Assembly: GCF_963583255.1 (NCBI RefSeq)
Contig: NC_084816.1
Coordinates: 17,223,100 to 17,287,099 of the forward strand
Length of the DNA stretch: 64,000 nucleotides
Reading direction: 5' to 3'
From: Pyrus communis
Taxonomy: Eukaryota > Streptophyta > Magnoliopsida > Rosales > Rosaceae
Shown here piece by piece: positions 9,565-20,760 of this stretch (position 1 is the first letter of the stretch; each line of letters opens with the position of its first letter). Below the pieces are notes generated by a model. The model was not told the origin of the DNA and did not search any database. It was given only the letters and a program-made list of their open reading frames with translations. Position numbers and translations under genes: made by a program.

Positions 9565-9740
9565 AGAACTGCACTCACACAGTTTATATCACCAAGAACT
9601 GCACTCACACAGTTTAATCAAAATCCATTTTAATCCAAACTGCACTCACACAGTTTATATCCAAACTGCAAAACTATAAAAAACCACATGCAAATAATTT
9701 TAAAACAACTGCACTCACACAGTTTATATCACCAAGAACA
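9565..9740. repeat. ACTGCACTCACACAGTTT repeat block, copy 2
   Basis: The 18-mer occurs at about 9568, 9600, 9641 and 9709 with the same spacers as the block at 8.5 kb, so the two blocks are direct repeats about 1.05 kb apart. Confidence 0.85.
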
Positions 9741-10019
9741 TATAAAAAAAAAAAAATTTAAATCACAATCTAAACTAATGTTTCCTCTCCTCTTGTCCGT
9801 GTTTGTAACCCCCTGCAACATAAAACCCAGAAAAACAAACCTTCACACAACCTCAACAACTCATCTCATCAAAAACTACGAATCCATTTAAATCCAATAA
9901 TTAACAATCCATATTTATTGTAAACAGAAATAGTTTACAAATGAAATCAGGCACTTATTAATACTGTAACTGACAAACAAATCTTGATTTTGTGATCACC
10001 AATTCAAACATTCAAGTTA

Positions 10020-10210
10020 CCCAAAAATACAGAGAGGAGAGAGAGAGAGATACCTGAGGACCACCAAGTTCGCAGAGCTGCTACACGGAAGAGGACGAGG
10101 AGGAAGGTTGCGAGGCTGCACAGCACAGAAGAAGATGAGCATGAAGGTTGCGAAGGGGAAAGGGATGCAGAGGTGAAGAGAAACGGCTGAGAAGAAAAGA
10201 AATAGTTTCT
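10020..10210 (-). other. First-exon-like segment with splice donor inside the transposon
   Basis: On the minus strand a pyrimidine-rich leader passes into a coding-like stretch ending TCCTCAG, then GTATCTCTCTC, a good splice donor. It could be the remnant first exon of a lost gene or another captured piece. No product is recognised. Confidence 0.35.
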
Positions 10211-10666
10211 AGGGTTTGTTAACTGATTTTGAAGTTGTAAATTTTGAAAAAGACCAGGGGCATTTTTGTCTAAAAATATTGGAAATTTATGTCCCACAGA
10301 CGTGGAACAACCCGTTCCAGGGGGGGGAGGTGGAACAAAAAATCATCCAAAACTTGTTCCGTGGAACAGCGCGTTCCACTCATTTTAGACGTACCAAACG
10401 TGGGACGGAACGCTTCGTCCCACTCTGTTCCGTCCCGTCCCGCGTACCAAACGCGACCCAATGGATTGAAATGTACTTGCCTTGTCATTGCCCAAAATGA
10501 GAAGAAAAACTTGTTTAATCCTTCAAGGGTATTTCTTCCTATTTTGTTGAGTCACACGCCATGTGTACAATTTGTACAACATGTGGCGTATGCCATGTAT
10601 GCCTTGACACGTCAAAACTTTAATGCATTGGTGAACATTTGTTTTACTGAAATTTCGATGTCTACA

Positions 10667-11741
10667 GCATCTACCAATCAAAAGACCATAGGAGTACTCG
10701 AAGGCTTCGCTTTATCCTCATTAAAACGACACAACACCTTCTGCGTGTAGTTCAATTAATGTACTAAGATTCCATCTTAACAATGCTTTATCTCAAGACC
10801 AAGACAGTATTAAGTCTTTCCTAGATCTCTCATCTCAAATTTCGACTTCAGGTGCTTGGCAGTTCTCGTGAGTTTTTCAGGAGTTCCGATGAGATTCATG
10901 TCATTGACAAATACTGCAACTATCGCAAAACAAGAATGTGAATGAACACACAAGGGCATAGTTTGTTGTTCACATATCCCTAACTAGTCAAATACACCAC
11001 ATTCTTCCGGTTTACTTCAAACCGTAGAGTAAACGCCTCAGCTGAATTGAGAGTATGTTCCGGGGTTTGGAAATATTTGATCCAGTCAATGTAAGTCCTT
11101 CAGGAACTTTCATATAAATTTCCATATCAAGATCCATTAGCTGCATACTCAGTTTTTCGGAAACTACCAAACTGATAAGGTAGCGAAAAGTAATCACATC
11201 CATTACAGGTGAATAAGCTTCGTTATAGTCAATCCTGGGGCGTTGTGAGAAGCCTTGTGCAATAAGACGAGCTTTGTAATGCACAATTTCGTTCTTCTCA
11301 TTCTGCTTCCAAACAAAAACCCATTTGTAGCACATGTGGATGAGTATGAGCTATAGGTCCAAATACCTTACGTTTCGTAAGCAAATCGAGCTCAACTTGG
11401 ATTACTTGTTTCCAGTTTAACCAATCAATTCTACGTCAACATTCATCAACGGAACGAGGTTTAATGTCATCACTCAACATGATCTCAGTAGCTACTACAT
11501 ATGATAATGCTTCGTCAATAATCATCTCATTTCTACACCACACATCATCTAAGCTAGCATAATAAACCGAAATTTCACGATTCTCGAGATGAAGATTCGT
11601 CTCTTCAAGGACACTTCCATAATCTATAATTTCCTCTTGAGTTGGATAGAATAAGTAAACGATAGTCGGATTTACGTTTTGGCTCTTCAGGGCCTTATGT
11701 CGTGGGTTTCCTCTTCTGGAGGTGTGAATGCTTTGAACCAA
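10667..11741 (-). pseudogene. copia reverse transcriptase remnant
   Basis: Recognisable RT stretches include YKWVFVWKQNEKNEI, YKARLIAQGFSQ and IDYNEAYSPVMD. The part left of 11012 continues with degraded text around the VNDMN (normally YVDDM) active-site region and a final SSTPMV motif that ends at the gypsy junction. The upstream linker ends in DDIKPRSVDEC. Several stops and one frameshift inactivate it. Confidence 0.8.
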
Positions 11742-11744
11742 GAG

Positions 11745-12880
11745 GTTTGCCTCTCTTATGTGTGGAGCAAATGATTAGGTAGCCACTAATGTACGTGGAT
11801 CACCAAAGTTGGTGTCTTGGGCCTCCAGAAGAAAAGTCTGTCATACATTTGGTACATCTATCTTTGCATGTGTATTCGCAGTTGGAATATGTGATCTTGT
11901 CACTCGCACTAGATCGGTAAAAGCATATGGCATGCTCTGAGCTATGCTCTGGAGATCTAATATGCGCTACACTTCAGTTTCAAACTGAGCTGTACAGGGA
12001 TCTAAATGATACAAAGTGGGAGTTATCCACGATAATTCGTGTCATTCTTCAGGAACCTTGACGTTCTTATCTCCCCTTAACAACTGGAAGACTGTCTCAT
12101 AGAAGTGACAATCCGCAAAATGCGCGATAAATAGATCATCCGTCAAAGGTTATAAGTAATGAATAACCAATCGAGAATCATATCCGACATAGATTCCCAT
12201 CCTTCGTTGAGGCCCTATTTTTATACGTAAGGGTAGCGAAATTGACACATAGACCGCACAACCAAAAATGCGTAGATGCAATATGTCAGGTTCTTATCTA
12301 GTAACCAACTGAATGACATTATATGGTTGTGTCGCAATAGGCTTCAGGTGGACTAACTTACCTGCGTGCAATATTGCATAGCCCCAAGCAGCGATTGGGA
12401 GTATGGTACGTATGACCAACGATCGAGTAATCATTTGTAAACGCTTAATGAATGCCTCTACCAGGCCGTTCTGGGTGTGAACATAAGGTACATGATGTTC
12501 AACTTCAACCCTAACCGACATGCAATAGTCATCAAACGTTTTAGATGTGAATTCTCTAGCATTATCCAATCGAATAGATTTAATCGGATAATCAGGGTGA
12601 TGAGCCATGTGCTTAATAACTTGAGCCAATATTTTGGAGAATAAAGTGTTTCTTGTGGACAACAAGCACACGTGTGACCAACGTGTGAAAGCGTCAACCA
12701 AAATCATAAAATATCTAAATGGTCCACAAGAAGGGTGAATTGGTCCACAAATGTTCCCCTGAATCCATTATAGAACAATGAAAGGATTCAAGTGAATCTT
12801 GTCATAAGATGGCTTAACAATAAGTTTTCCCATTGAACATGTTTGACATGCAATTCTTTGAATCGAACTTAAACTTTGGG
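11745..12880 (-). pseudogene. copia integrase remnant
   Basis: The core reads GNICGPIHPSCG, then MILVDAFTRWSHV, SIRLDNAREFTSKTFDDYC and HTQNGLVEAFIKRLQ, corresponding to the D, D and E regions of copia integrase. The C-terminal part has GYDSRLVIHYL-like text after LRIFGCAVYV. Stops are scattered through the frame. Confidence 0.8.
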
Positions 12881-13396
12881 TTAGTGGATGTCCGTGTGAT
12901 GATTTGAGGATATCACTATTCGTCTAGGATATCCCAAACGGTCATGCCAAAGTGTAATTTCCTGTGCGGTCCCAAAGGTAGCGCTGGCCACATAGTGGCA
13001 TTCTATGGGGTGTATGGTTGTACTATACAGACCACTCGAGATACGCTCCATCTTCTCTAAAATACGCTTTTGGCCATATTCGCAGGAAGTTATGCATAGA
13101 AATTCAACTTTGTTTTCTATATAGGTTTCAGCGTGGTAATTGTTATCTCTAATGTCCTTGAAACTCAGCAACATTCTTTTGGAACATGGAGAATAAAGTA
13201 CTTCATCAAGGGTCAAAATTGTACCATTAGACAACATTATACATGCCTTACCGTATCCTTCGATCAGGTTGGATAGGCCTGAGAGGGTTGTTAGAGGTGC
13301 ATTCTTAGGTGTGAAGTTAGTGAAATAGATGTGTTCACACAAAACGGTGTATGTGGTTGTGCTATCTGCCAGACAACTAACTTCCCCACTAGTCAT
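12881..13396 (-). pseudogene. copia protease / pre-integrase remnant
   Basis: The 171-residue open stretch has a degraded aspartic-protease site (CLADSTTTYTVL), a VLYSPCSKRMLLS-like segment, and the pre-integrase LWHDRLGYP motif. The active-site DSG reads DST, so it is probably inactive. Confidence 0.75.
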
Positions 13397-13744
13397 ACCT
13401 ACAATGAAAAATTAATTTGAATCTGTTACATGCATAAAAGTTCGTAAAAACAAATATCCATTCAAAATAATTTTAAGTATTCAAGGATGGTAATTAAACA
13501 ACCTAATAACCAAAAATAAATCACCAACAAATAATCCAAACATAAGCAAAATTGTTCAAAAATTAACCAAAAATAAGGGGTGTTCGGCCACTACTATGGA
13601 ATTCGGCCCCAATGTCTTATTTCAACTAAAAAAAATAGTTTATGTCTAAGATTCTAATCTTCCATAGGTGTGGTATCCTCCTAAAAGTCAGAAACCTCCA
13701 TCTTGGTACTCTCCGGTTCGTTCATTTACACAAAGTTTGATTTA
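13397..13744. other. AT-rich gap within copia
   Basis: No coding similarity is visible. It separates the gag zinc knuckle from the protease and may be an insertion or decayed linker. Confidence 0.4.
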
Positions 13745-14625
13745 AACTTTTGACGACGAGAATGATATTCAGCTACAACCTTCTAGGGAGCTCGGCAAAC
13801 GAGGGATCAATGGTCCTTTGAACCACAGTGATAGCATATGTCTGCATCCATGGTTTCAGGTGATTTGCCCTTATTCTTGAAGTTTGGGGCCTTGGGAGCG
13901 AGGTTTGGGTGTTTCTGGGTATTGTTTCCTCCCTTAGATGGGCCTTAGCTATGTTGAGCTTGACAAGGTGGCTTCTGGCTAGCCCTACCATGCCTCTTTT
14001 GGTGTTTTGGGCGTTGGTTCGTGCTATAGTGTACTTCAGGCACACCAGTTGCCTCAGTAGGTCGAGCTTGATGATTCTTCATCAACAGCTTATTCTGCTT
14101 TTCAACAATAAGTAAAACAGAGATCAAATCTGAGAATTTCTAAGCTCTATATTGTTGCTTCAGGACAATATTAGTAGCAAAGAAGGTCGAATAGGTCTTC
14201 TCTAGGAGATCTTCTTCGGTTAAAGTTTCATTACAAAACTTGAAAAGTGATTAGATTCGACAAACTTCATAATTATATTCATTCACAAACTTAAAGCCTT
14301 AGAAGCGTAAATGTTGCCAGTCATGTCTTGCTTTAGGCAAGAAGACGTTCTTCTGGTGATCAAAATGATCAACCAAAACAACCCATAGTGCTCGTGGAGC
14401 CTCCTCAGCAAGATACTCGGTTTGTAGGGCATCATGGATATGTCTTCGGATGAAGATCGTAGTATTGGCTTTCTCAGCTTCGTCAACCGGGTTGTTCATC
14501 TCATCTTCAATGGCGGGATGTAAGTTCTTTGCAGTGAGGTGGAGCTTCACATCTTGGACCCACTAAAGGTAGTTCCTTCCAAAGACCTCCAAAGCTATGA
14601 AGTCGAGTTTGTTCAAATTTGACAT
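13745..14625 (-). pseudogene. copia gag remnant with CCHC knuckle
   Basis: It starts at the ATG at 14625 (MSNLNKLDFIALEVFGRNYL), followed by WVQDVKLHLTAKNL, a UBN2-type gag pattern. A CCHC knuckle (CYHCGSKDHWSLVC) is present near 13825. In-frame stops follow the GRNYL segment and occur near 14296 and elsewhere. Confidence 0.8.
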
Positions 14626-16125
14626 GTTCCTATCAGATGGACAAGATGTGGTTAGCGTAATAGAGAAAAATCAATCCATTCACATAGAAGTAGAACATTC
14701 AGGTTCTAATAGACATATATTAGTTTAAATTTGCATGAAAAACTTCAGGTTTTCATGGGTGATGTTTTTAAGGAAAACTTCAGGTTTTCGAACAAGGCAT
14801 GTTTTTAAGAAACTTCAGGTTTCAAAATAATTATGAATTTCATGTTCATATGTTCTTGCAGGCAAACACAAATATATACACAGAAATATGCAACAAGAAA
14901 ATATGGAAATAGAACTTCAGGTCTATAATTATAATTGAATTAATTATTTGGACTTCGGGCCAAATTTAAAGTGTGGGTGAAAAAAAACAAAACCCAAATT
15001 GTCAAAAAATATTAAACAATTGAAGCTCGGGGCCTAAAAATATAGGCCAAAGCCCACATGTGGGCTGAGCAGATATCTGTTGTGAGGTCCAGACCCAGAT
15101 TAGGCTGGATTTAGGTAGGCTACAGGCCCAATGGCAAGAGAAAAAAAATAAAAAAAACAGGTCGGATCCAAAATAAGAGCCCATGAAAGGGTATGATCCA
15201 GTGCGGCGCGGACAGTGAACCCAGGGATGGATATGATCCATGCGTCGCAGCGTATGGGACACCATAGCCCTCAGGTTAGTTTCACGCTTGGGTCGAGTTT
15301 CAATTTATGGGTTGCAATCTGGGAGCCCAAATTGGTATATCTCTCCAATGGGCTTCAAAATGAGCACTAAAGCCCAAAGAGCTGGTCTGTAGTCCAAGTC
15401 AAGCCCACATGGGCTCGGGTAAGAACCAAAACATCCTAGCGTTTGCTAGGTAAGGTCGCTAGAACGCCGCCACTGCTGGTGGCCGTGTTCTGGGTAAATA
15501 TTTGTCAGGGGGAGGAACGGGTTCAATCTGGAACCCTATATTGAATGGAGAAAATTCGATTTCTTGACGTGTGGGTGTGAAAACCATGGGGATTTCGAAT
15601 CGAAATCCTAATGAAAAACAATAGGAATTTTAATGATCATCGTCGGAGATGATGAATTTGTCCCAAAAATCCCAACTTCAGGTCGTGGTTTTCGATGGAA
15701 GTCGGCGTTGGTGCCGTGACTCGGCTGCAGGCAAGTGAAGGTTTTTGGGGACGACGCCATGAACGACGTCATGTTGGTTTTCATGGAGAGAGAGAAAACT
15801 GTTGGCTCTCAGCTAATGGCTCAGCTCGGCTCCGCCACACAGGCTACAGGCATGGGTGAGTCGAGCTCGTGGGTTCGAAGAACCTTAGCGCTGCCGATTT
15901 CAATTTTGTTTCTTTCTTTTTCAATTCAATTCAAATATTTTTATGCATGTACATATATATGATGCAATTCATGGCAAATATCAAATTCACATAATTCAAC
16001 AATATGCATACACAATTTATGTATAATCTATAATTCAAAAAATGTAAAGTTAGGTCATGCATTATGGTGAATGTTCATGCTATCAGGGCTGCAAACATAT
16101 TGAGATACAAGTCGTTGTTTTGGAA
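14626..16125 (-). other. copia leader, non-coding
   Basis: This is a long untranslated stretch between the LTR and gag. AACTTCAGGTTTTCA-like phrases recur near 14693, 14743, 14776, 14812 and 14923. No supportable gene is visible; short ORFs here are uninformative. Confidence 0.5.
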
Positions 16126-16401
16126 TGTCACATCTCGACCCCGGCTCGACTCCGTCGTAGCACGATATTGTCTGTTTTGGGCCCCGGCCACGCCCTCACG
16201 GTTTTGTTTCTGGGAACTCACGCGAGAACTTCCCAGTGGGTCACTCATCCTAGGATTGCTCTCACCCAAACTCGCTTTACTTTGGAGTTCCGATGAAATT
16301 TGAAGCCAGTGAGCTCCCAAAAGGCCTCATGCTATATGGAGGTGGGCATGTACATATAAGGCATAGAGGATCTTCTTCCCTGGGCAATATAGGATCTAAC
16401 A
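16126..16401 (-). mobile_element. Cassandra TRIM solo LTR (5S-rRNA-derived)
   Basis: The minus strand starts TGTTAGATCC and ends GAGATGTGACA. The middle carries a degraded 5S-rRNA-like stretch with GGAACTCC, GAGAGCAATCCTAGGATGAG and TGACCCACTGGGAAGT. A perfect 5-bp duplication TGGAA flanks it (16121-16125 and 16402-16406). It matches the LTRs of the complete Cassandra at 31 kb. No internal domain or second LTR is present, so it is a solo LTR. Confidence 0.88.
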
Positions 16402-16503
16402 TGGAAGAACCTGATTGCGTGATGATATGGATGAAATGGTTTGATGCAGAAAAAGCTTCAGCGTCAAACTCCTAAGCACAGTGGTAGAAGCATGCTGATA
16501 ACA

Positions 16504-16764
16504 TGTTGTAGTCTATTTTATCTGACAAGGGAAGGGAGCTGGCAGCAAGGAGAGAGATTGAGAAAGAGATGTGTTTGTAGAATCGTAGGGGAATGTGTGT
16601 TGTTATTCCTTCCTACGTAGTGCCTTTATTTATAGTAATAAGGGAGAGAAGAAATTATTCATCCCCAAGGAATACAAGTTCATATAGGAAAGAATAACTA
16701 GAACCAAATCTAATCTAGGATTTACACAATCACACATAAACTAAGAAAGTTTACAACAAAAACA
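16504..16764 (-). mobile_element. copia 5' LTR
   Basis: The proposed ends are TGTTTTTGTTG at 16764 and ACTACAACA at 16504 on the minus strand. A TATA box (TATAAATAAAGGC, around 16621-16633) lies in the middle. The sequence just beyond, TGTTATCAGCATGCTT, resembles a half-tRNA-iMet primer site used by some copia elements. The partner LTR is outside the window, so the ends are inferred. Confidence 0.6.
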
Positions 16765-16892
16765 TTAGATTTCATTTCCTTTTTCTCAAAGCCAAATGAC
16801 ACATTGGGTGTTTGATGTCTCACCTTTTTCAAATAAATTCTGCACTTTCATCGTAATTTGTACTTTCTTCGCCTTGTTCGCTAGTCATGCTT

Positions 16893-16912
16893 ATTTTTTA
16901 TATTATATTATA

Positions 16913-16976
<64 letters not shown>
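16893..16976. repeat. TATTA / (TA)n microsatellite
   Basis: TATAT-type repeats pass into an uninterrupted TA run of about 26 units. Confidence 0.95.
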
Positions 16977-16977
<1 letters not shown>

Positions 16978-17176
16978 ATGTGTGAGTGTGTTTTGACTTA
17001 AAATGACAGTTTGGGCCCATCAGGGTTGACCTGGGAATTACGAAACTCGGCCCAATGGACATCCTTTAGGCCAATGGGCTTTTAGCCCACAAAGAAGGTT
17101 CAGTCGAGTACGACACGAGTTGAATTTTCCAAGAGATTAAACCTTAGATAAATATGAATTATCCCAAGGATTAGAT

Positions 17177-17789
17177 TAGGGTTAGGCATTTAACAAATAA
17201 ATAAACCGACTAAACCGCCCAAACTGCATCAGCAACTTGGTTTAGTTTGGTTTTTTTTTTTTTTTTTTTTTTAATTTTCGGTGGTTAAACTAAACCACAC
17301 CGACCTTAATCGGTTTGACAATTGGTTTAACCAAACGACCTGCATATATTTAATTATTTTTATCCATACTTAGTATATGTAATAATATAAATGGTTAGTT
17401 ATTTACGAGTTACCGTGTTTTCACCACATGGAAACAAAACCTGGTTACTTTTAAGAGTCTTTGGAGAAGAACAGGGGGACCATTTGGAGAAGGCATCAAC
17501 TGCTGCTTTGGTGTTTTCCTTGGGCTACTTCATTTGTACTTTTCTTTTAGCAATCACTCATATTAGTGCTGCGTTATGTAACTTTTGGGAGAGAAATGTG
17601 TTATGTATTTTCCTTTTCAAACAAATCAAGAACATATCGAAACTAACCCGCCACTATCGGTTAACTGACTTGATCAGTTTTAGACACAACTTAATCGGTT
17701 TCGGGTTGAAATTTTGGCCCAATCGACTAGGTCAGTTTGGTTTCAATTTTGGCCCAAAATCGATTCAAACCAACTCACGCCCACCCCTA
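17177..17789. mobile_element. hAT-like non-autonomous element
   Basis: The left end is TAGGGTTAGGC and the right end (reverse complement) is TAGGGGTGGGC, a pattern seen in plant hAT elements. The flanking octamers GATTAGAT (17169-17176) and GATCATAT (17790-17797) agree at six of eight positions, consistent with a decayed 8-bp duplication. Interior ends are rich in AACC/GGTT phrases; there is a T run at about 17252-17271 and no transposase. Confidence 0.45.
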
Positions 17790-17939
17790 GATCATATTGC
17801 CTATGTAATTAGATAAAGGTGAACGAGTTTCACAATGAAATCAATTTCAGAATCCACGTTGAAGTAAAAAGGCCAAGGTTGGTTGGAGATGAGGTTTTGG
17901 CTACTAAAAGATAAAGGGAATATTGAAGGAGATGGTGAG

Positions 17940-18640
17940 TAGGTACAAACCCATTAAAACTCTGCCTCAACATGATTTTTTATCTTAGGGTCTTCATCTA
18001 TTCATTTATAAATAGAAAATGTTCTGCAACAGAAGAAGGGGACCCCTTCAACTCAACAAACAACTCAAAATGCTTTACATGAAAACCCTTGCTCTAGGCG
18101 AAACCCTTCTCAAACCCCTAAGAAAAACACTAACTATCCTAATCTTCCCGTCAACACATCTCCAATTCGGACAAGTGAACAACACTATGTTGACGACTGG
18201 CGACATCTTCAGTTTGGATTAACAACACTAGAGTTGTAGAATCAAATTCAAGAGCACCTTTTGTTTGGATCAATGAACAGCACTGCAATTGGTTGGTTGG
18301 TTTATCTATCTAAGTCTTGGCAGACAAAAAGTTCTATATTCTTTAGTCTTAAGATGTCATCTTATCAGCTTCGACAAAGTGAAGTGTTCCCAACTCACTC
18401 CGGCATAAAGAAAGCCGAACCAATTATTGAACTTTGTAGTGATTTAGTATAACCTTGTATTCAAGCTCTAGAACCCAAGGTCGAGACATGTTCCTTCCTC
18501 GGCCATAATTGCTTCGGTGCAAAAGTCAACATTGCATTTGACACCACCACCACCTCCATTCTACTCACCTGACCGAGCTCAGTTGTGAATTGGCATGCCC
18601 ACATTCACAAGAAGAACGTAGTTAACTCATAGTTACTCAG
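17940..18640 (+). other. Possible LTR remnant with TATA box
   Basis: ATTTATAAATAG at about 18003-18014 could be a TATA box. About 570 bp later comes GAATTGGCATGCCCA, similar to the gypsy leader motif at 5.15 kb. No coding domain follows and LTR ends are not definable. Confidence 0.3.
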
Positions 18641-18724
18641 TATGTGCACCACGTAGATTTTCTAATTTTTAGCGTAAACATTTTGCCATGCCCAGTGGGT
18701 CCAATGCTAGAATAACCACATGGG

Positions 18725-19300
18725 ATTTTGTTTAAAGTATACAAACTAATTCTACTAAAAAGTATACAAAAATGATTTTATATAGATTTGAAACTAATTC
18801 TGCTAAAATGTTTGATGAGGGGTTAGATTGACAATATGCATGTAGTTTTGTTGAAAGTATACAAACTGATTATACTTAAAAGTATACAAAACCGATTTGA
18901 CATATATTTGAATTGATTATGCAAAAGTGGTTGATAAGGGGTTGGATTGAAGACATGTATATACAAAACTTATTCTACATATATTTAAGATTGATTCTGC
19001 AAAAATGATCCATTAGGGGGTAGGGGGTTGATGCCATACATGTAGTTTGTTGAAACTATACAAACTAATTCTACTAAAAAGTATACAAAACTTATTCTAC
19101 ATATATTTGAAACTAATTCTACAAAATGATCAATGAGGGGTTGAGCTGATGGCATGTATGTAGTTTTGTTCAAAGTATACAAACTGATTCTATTAAAACT
19201 ACACAAAGTGATTCTACTAAAAAGTATACAAAACTGATTCTCCATTTATTTGAAATTGATTTTGCAGAAATGTTGAATGAGGGATTGAGCTGATTGCACA
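18725..19300. repeat. ~120-bp tandem satellite, 4-5 diverged copies
   Basis: Units are marked by AGTATACAAACTRATTCTAC, then ACATATATTTGAA and GAGGGGTTG. Starts fall near 18737, 18858, 19053 and 19176, with one partial unit near 18960. Spacing between full neighbours is about 121-123 bp. Confidence 0.8.
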
Positions 19301-19967
19301 CGTTAATTTCACTATAGTTGTGTGGGTTGTGCTCTGTTAATAAATAAAAATATTTGGGGTATGGCTAGTATTTTTAAAATTTGGTCCTATGTTTTTGGGT
19401 TGGGCTTTAGTTATTTTTGTGTTTTTATCTCTTCTTGAAACGTTTAAAAACTAGTGGAGTTCTTTGAAATATATTGTATAGTTGTCTCTACATGTAAGGT
19501 TTCATTAATATACACATGTTAATATTATTAATTTTATTTAAGTCCCTCCAATTATTTCCTTATAAAATATCTAAATGAGAAAACATTAAAAAATGACACC
19601 AAAAAAAAAAAAATGTACATACATACTTGTAACAAAAGTATATTTAAGATGATTTGATGTATACAAATGTATGCATCAAAATATATTGTAATAAATTAAT
19701 GTATCTAAATGTCTGAGATGCATGTACTAAAAATATATTATATTAAATTAATGTACTAAAATGTATATACAAAAATATATGCAATGGTACTAATGTTCCT
19801 AAATGTCTATACCAAAATAGATATATTAGAATATATTCAACTAATTTATATACATAAATAATGAACACAAAGTAAACCAAAATATATTACATAAAAATAA
19901 TTTACCTCATTGTCTACACGCAAAATATACTATGGGAATAAAATGAAAATTACTATCATATGCAATT
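19301..19967. other. AT-rich intergenic
   Basis: There is no gene. ATGTAYRCAAATGT-like and AAATATATT-like phrases recur without a clean period. Confidence 0.5.
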
Positions 19968-20519
19968 TGACACACCCCGACTCGAAATGTCCACTAGGAC
20001 TCCAAATCAAGCTATTATGGCTGACACCTGGAAGGTGACGAAGCCATAAAGTGTAGTGATGTGGAAAATGTAAATAAATTTAAACCTAAAAGTGCCTAAA
20101 TATAAGAGTGCATTGGTGAGTAGGAATGAACCTATTTCACACGTGATGACAGAGTATAAGTAAAGTACAGTAGGTAGGATAAGGATTATACCCTCAAAGG
20201 TAGCCACCTATACTGAGATTTTCCAAGAATCCTCGTCGATACAAAAGTTCAGCAGCTAAGACCTGGAGAGGCAAAAAAAACAAGGGTGAGTGGGCCTGAA
20301 AATAAAGTTTTATAAAAACCTTTATGAAAACATTGTAACCCCTCGCCGTACAACTAGTATAGTTTCCAAAATATACTTACTACGCATAGTATAAAAATAC
20401 TTACCGTAGCCTGCAAAATCTCAAGAATTCATTACAACACAATATCTCTTAACTAAGGGCAGGATATCCAAAATCACAAAATCTCAACAGTAATATAAGT
20501 AAAATCAGGTGCTCAACAC

Positions 20520-20760
20520 AATCTATGCTAACACACAAGTCAGAGTCGCCTAATGCGACCTGTACGATTGAACTGATGCTCATTAATCTATGTTAGCACA
20601 CAAGTCAGAGTTGCCAAATGCAACCTATACGACAGGACTGGTTGTAATCATAATATACGCTCTAGTGCTATAATCACGTGAAGACTGGCGCTATTTGTGG
20701 TCACCTACAAGTCGGAGTGGCCAAATACAACACGTACGACATGACTGGCACTTACTTGGA
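20520..20760. repeat. Three imperfect repeats in the large LTR
   Basis: ACACAAGTCAGAGTCGCC, ACACAAGTCAGAGTTGCC and CTACAAGTCGGAGTGGCC each lead to a YGYRACC...TACGAC segment. They start near 20532, 20598 and 20704. Confidence 0.7.

Larger units (their letters stand above)
6309..10458. mobile_element. Non-autonomous PIF/Harbinger-like DNA transposon carrying host gene fragments
   Basis: The 17-bp terminal inverted repeats match at 16 positions: GGTAGCGTTTGGTACGC on the left, GGTCGCGTTTGGTACGC as the reverse complement of the right. They are flanked by a 3-bp direct repeat CAA (6306-6308 and 10459-10461). GG...GTTTGG termini with a 3-bp duplication fit PIF/Harbinger, although CAA is not the usual TWA target. 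No transposase frame is present. The interior holds pieces of at least two host genes, two copies of a short repeat block, and a minus-strand first-exon-like piece near the right end. An unrecognised minus-strand coding-like stretch lies around 7194-7300. hAT membership is less likely because no 8-bp duplication is visible. Confidence 0.75.
1..10666 (-). mobile_element. Ty3/gypsy (Tat-like) LTR retrotransposon, partial, non-autonomous
   Basis: The element is read on the minus strand and leaves the window on the left, so its 3' LTR is not seen. From right to left it has an LTR (10666 down to 5159, interrupted by a DNA transposon), a gag-like ORF, a minisatellite, an RNase H-integrase ORF, and an antisense ORF. 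A downstream antisense ORF is a known trait of the Tat group of plant Ty3 elements. No reverse transcriptase or protease is visible, so the copy could only move with help. Its right boundary is sharp: to the right of 10666 the DNA resumes in frame as copia pol. Confidence 0.85.
5159..10666 (-). mobile_element. Gypsy 5' LTR, interrupted by a DNA transposon
   Basis: On the minus strand the LTR starts TGTAGACATCG at 10666 and ends GTGTTCACA at 5159, a TGT...ACA pair. It is directly followed by AATTTGGCACGCCCAGTGGG, the leader/primer-site sequence typical of this element group. Removing the inserted transposon (6309-10458) leaves an LTR of about 1.36 kb. The mate LTR lies outside the window, so LTR divergence cannot be compared. 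Confidence 0.8.
10667..16764 (-). mobile_element. Degenerate Ty1/copia element, 5' part
   Basis: On the minus strand, from right to left, it has an LTR (16504-16764), a long leader, gag with a zinc knuckle, protease/pre-integrase, integrase and reverse transcriptase. Pol is cut at 10667 by the gypsy insertion. The rest of RT, RNase H and the 3' LTR must lie left of the window. Many stops and frameshifts show that it is old. A Cassandra solo LTR sits in its leader. Confidence 0.85.

Noticed and set aside
17391..17816. 141-codon ORF as a membrane protein gene
   Set aside because: It lies inside a hAT-like element, ends in low-complexity GGTT/AACC sequence and matches nothing known.
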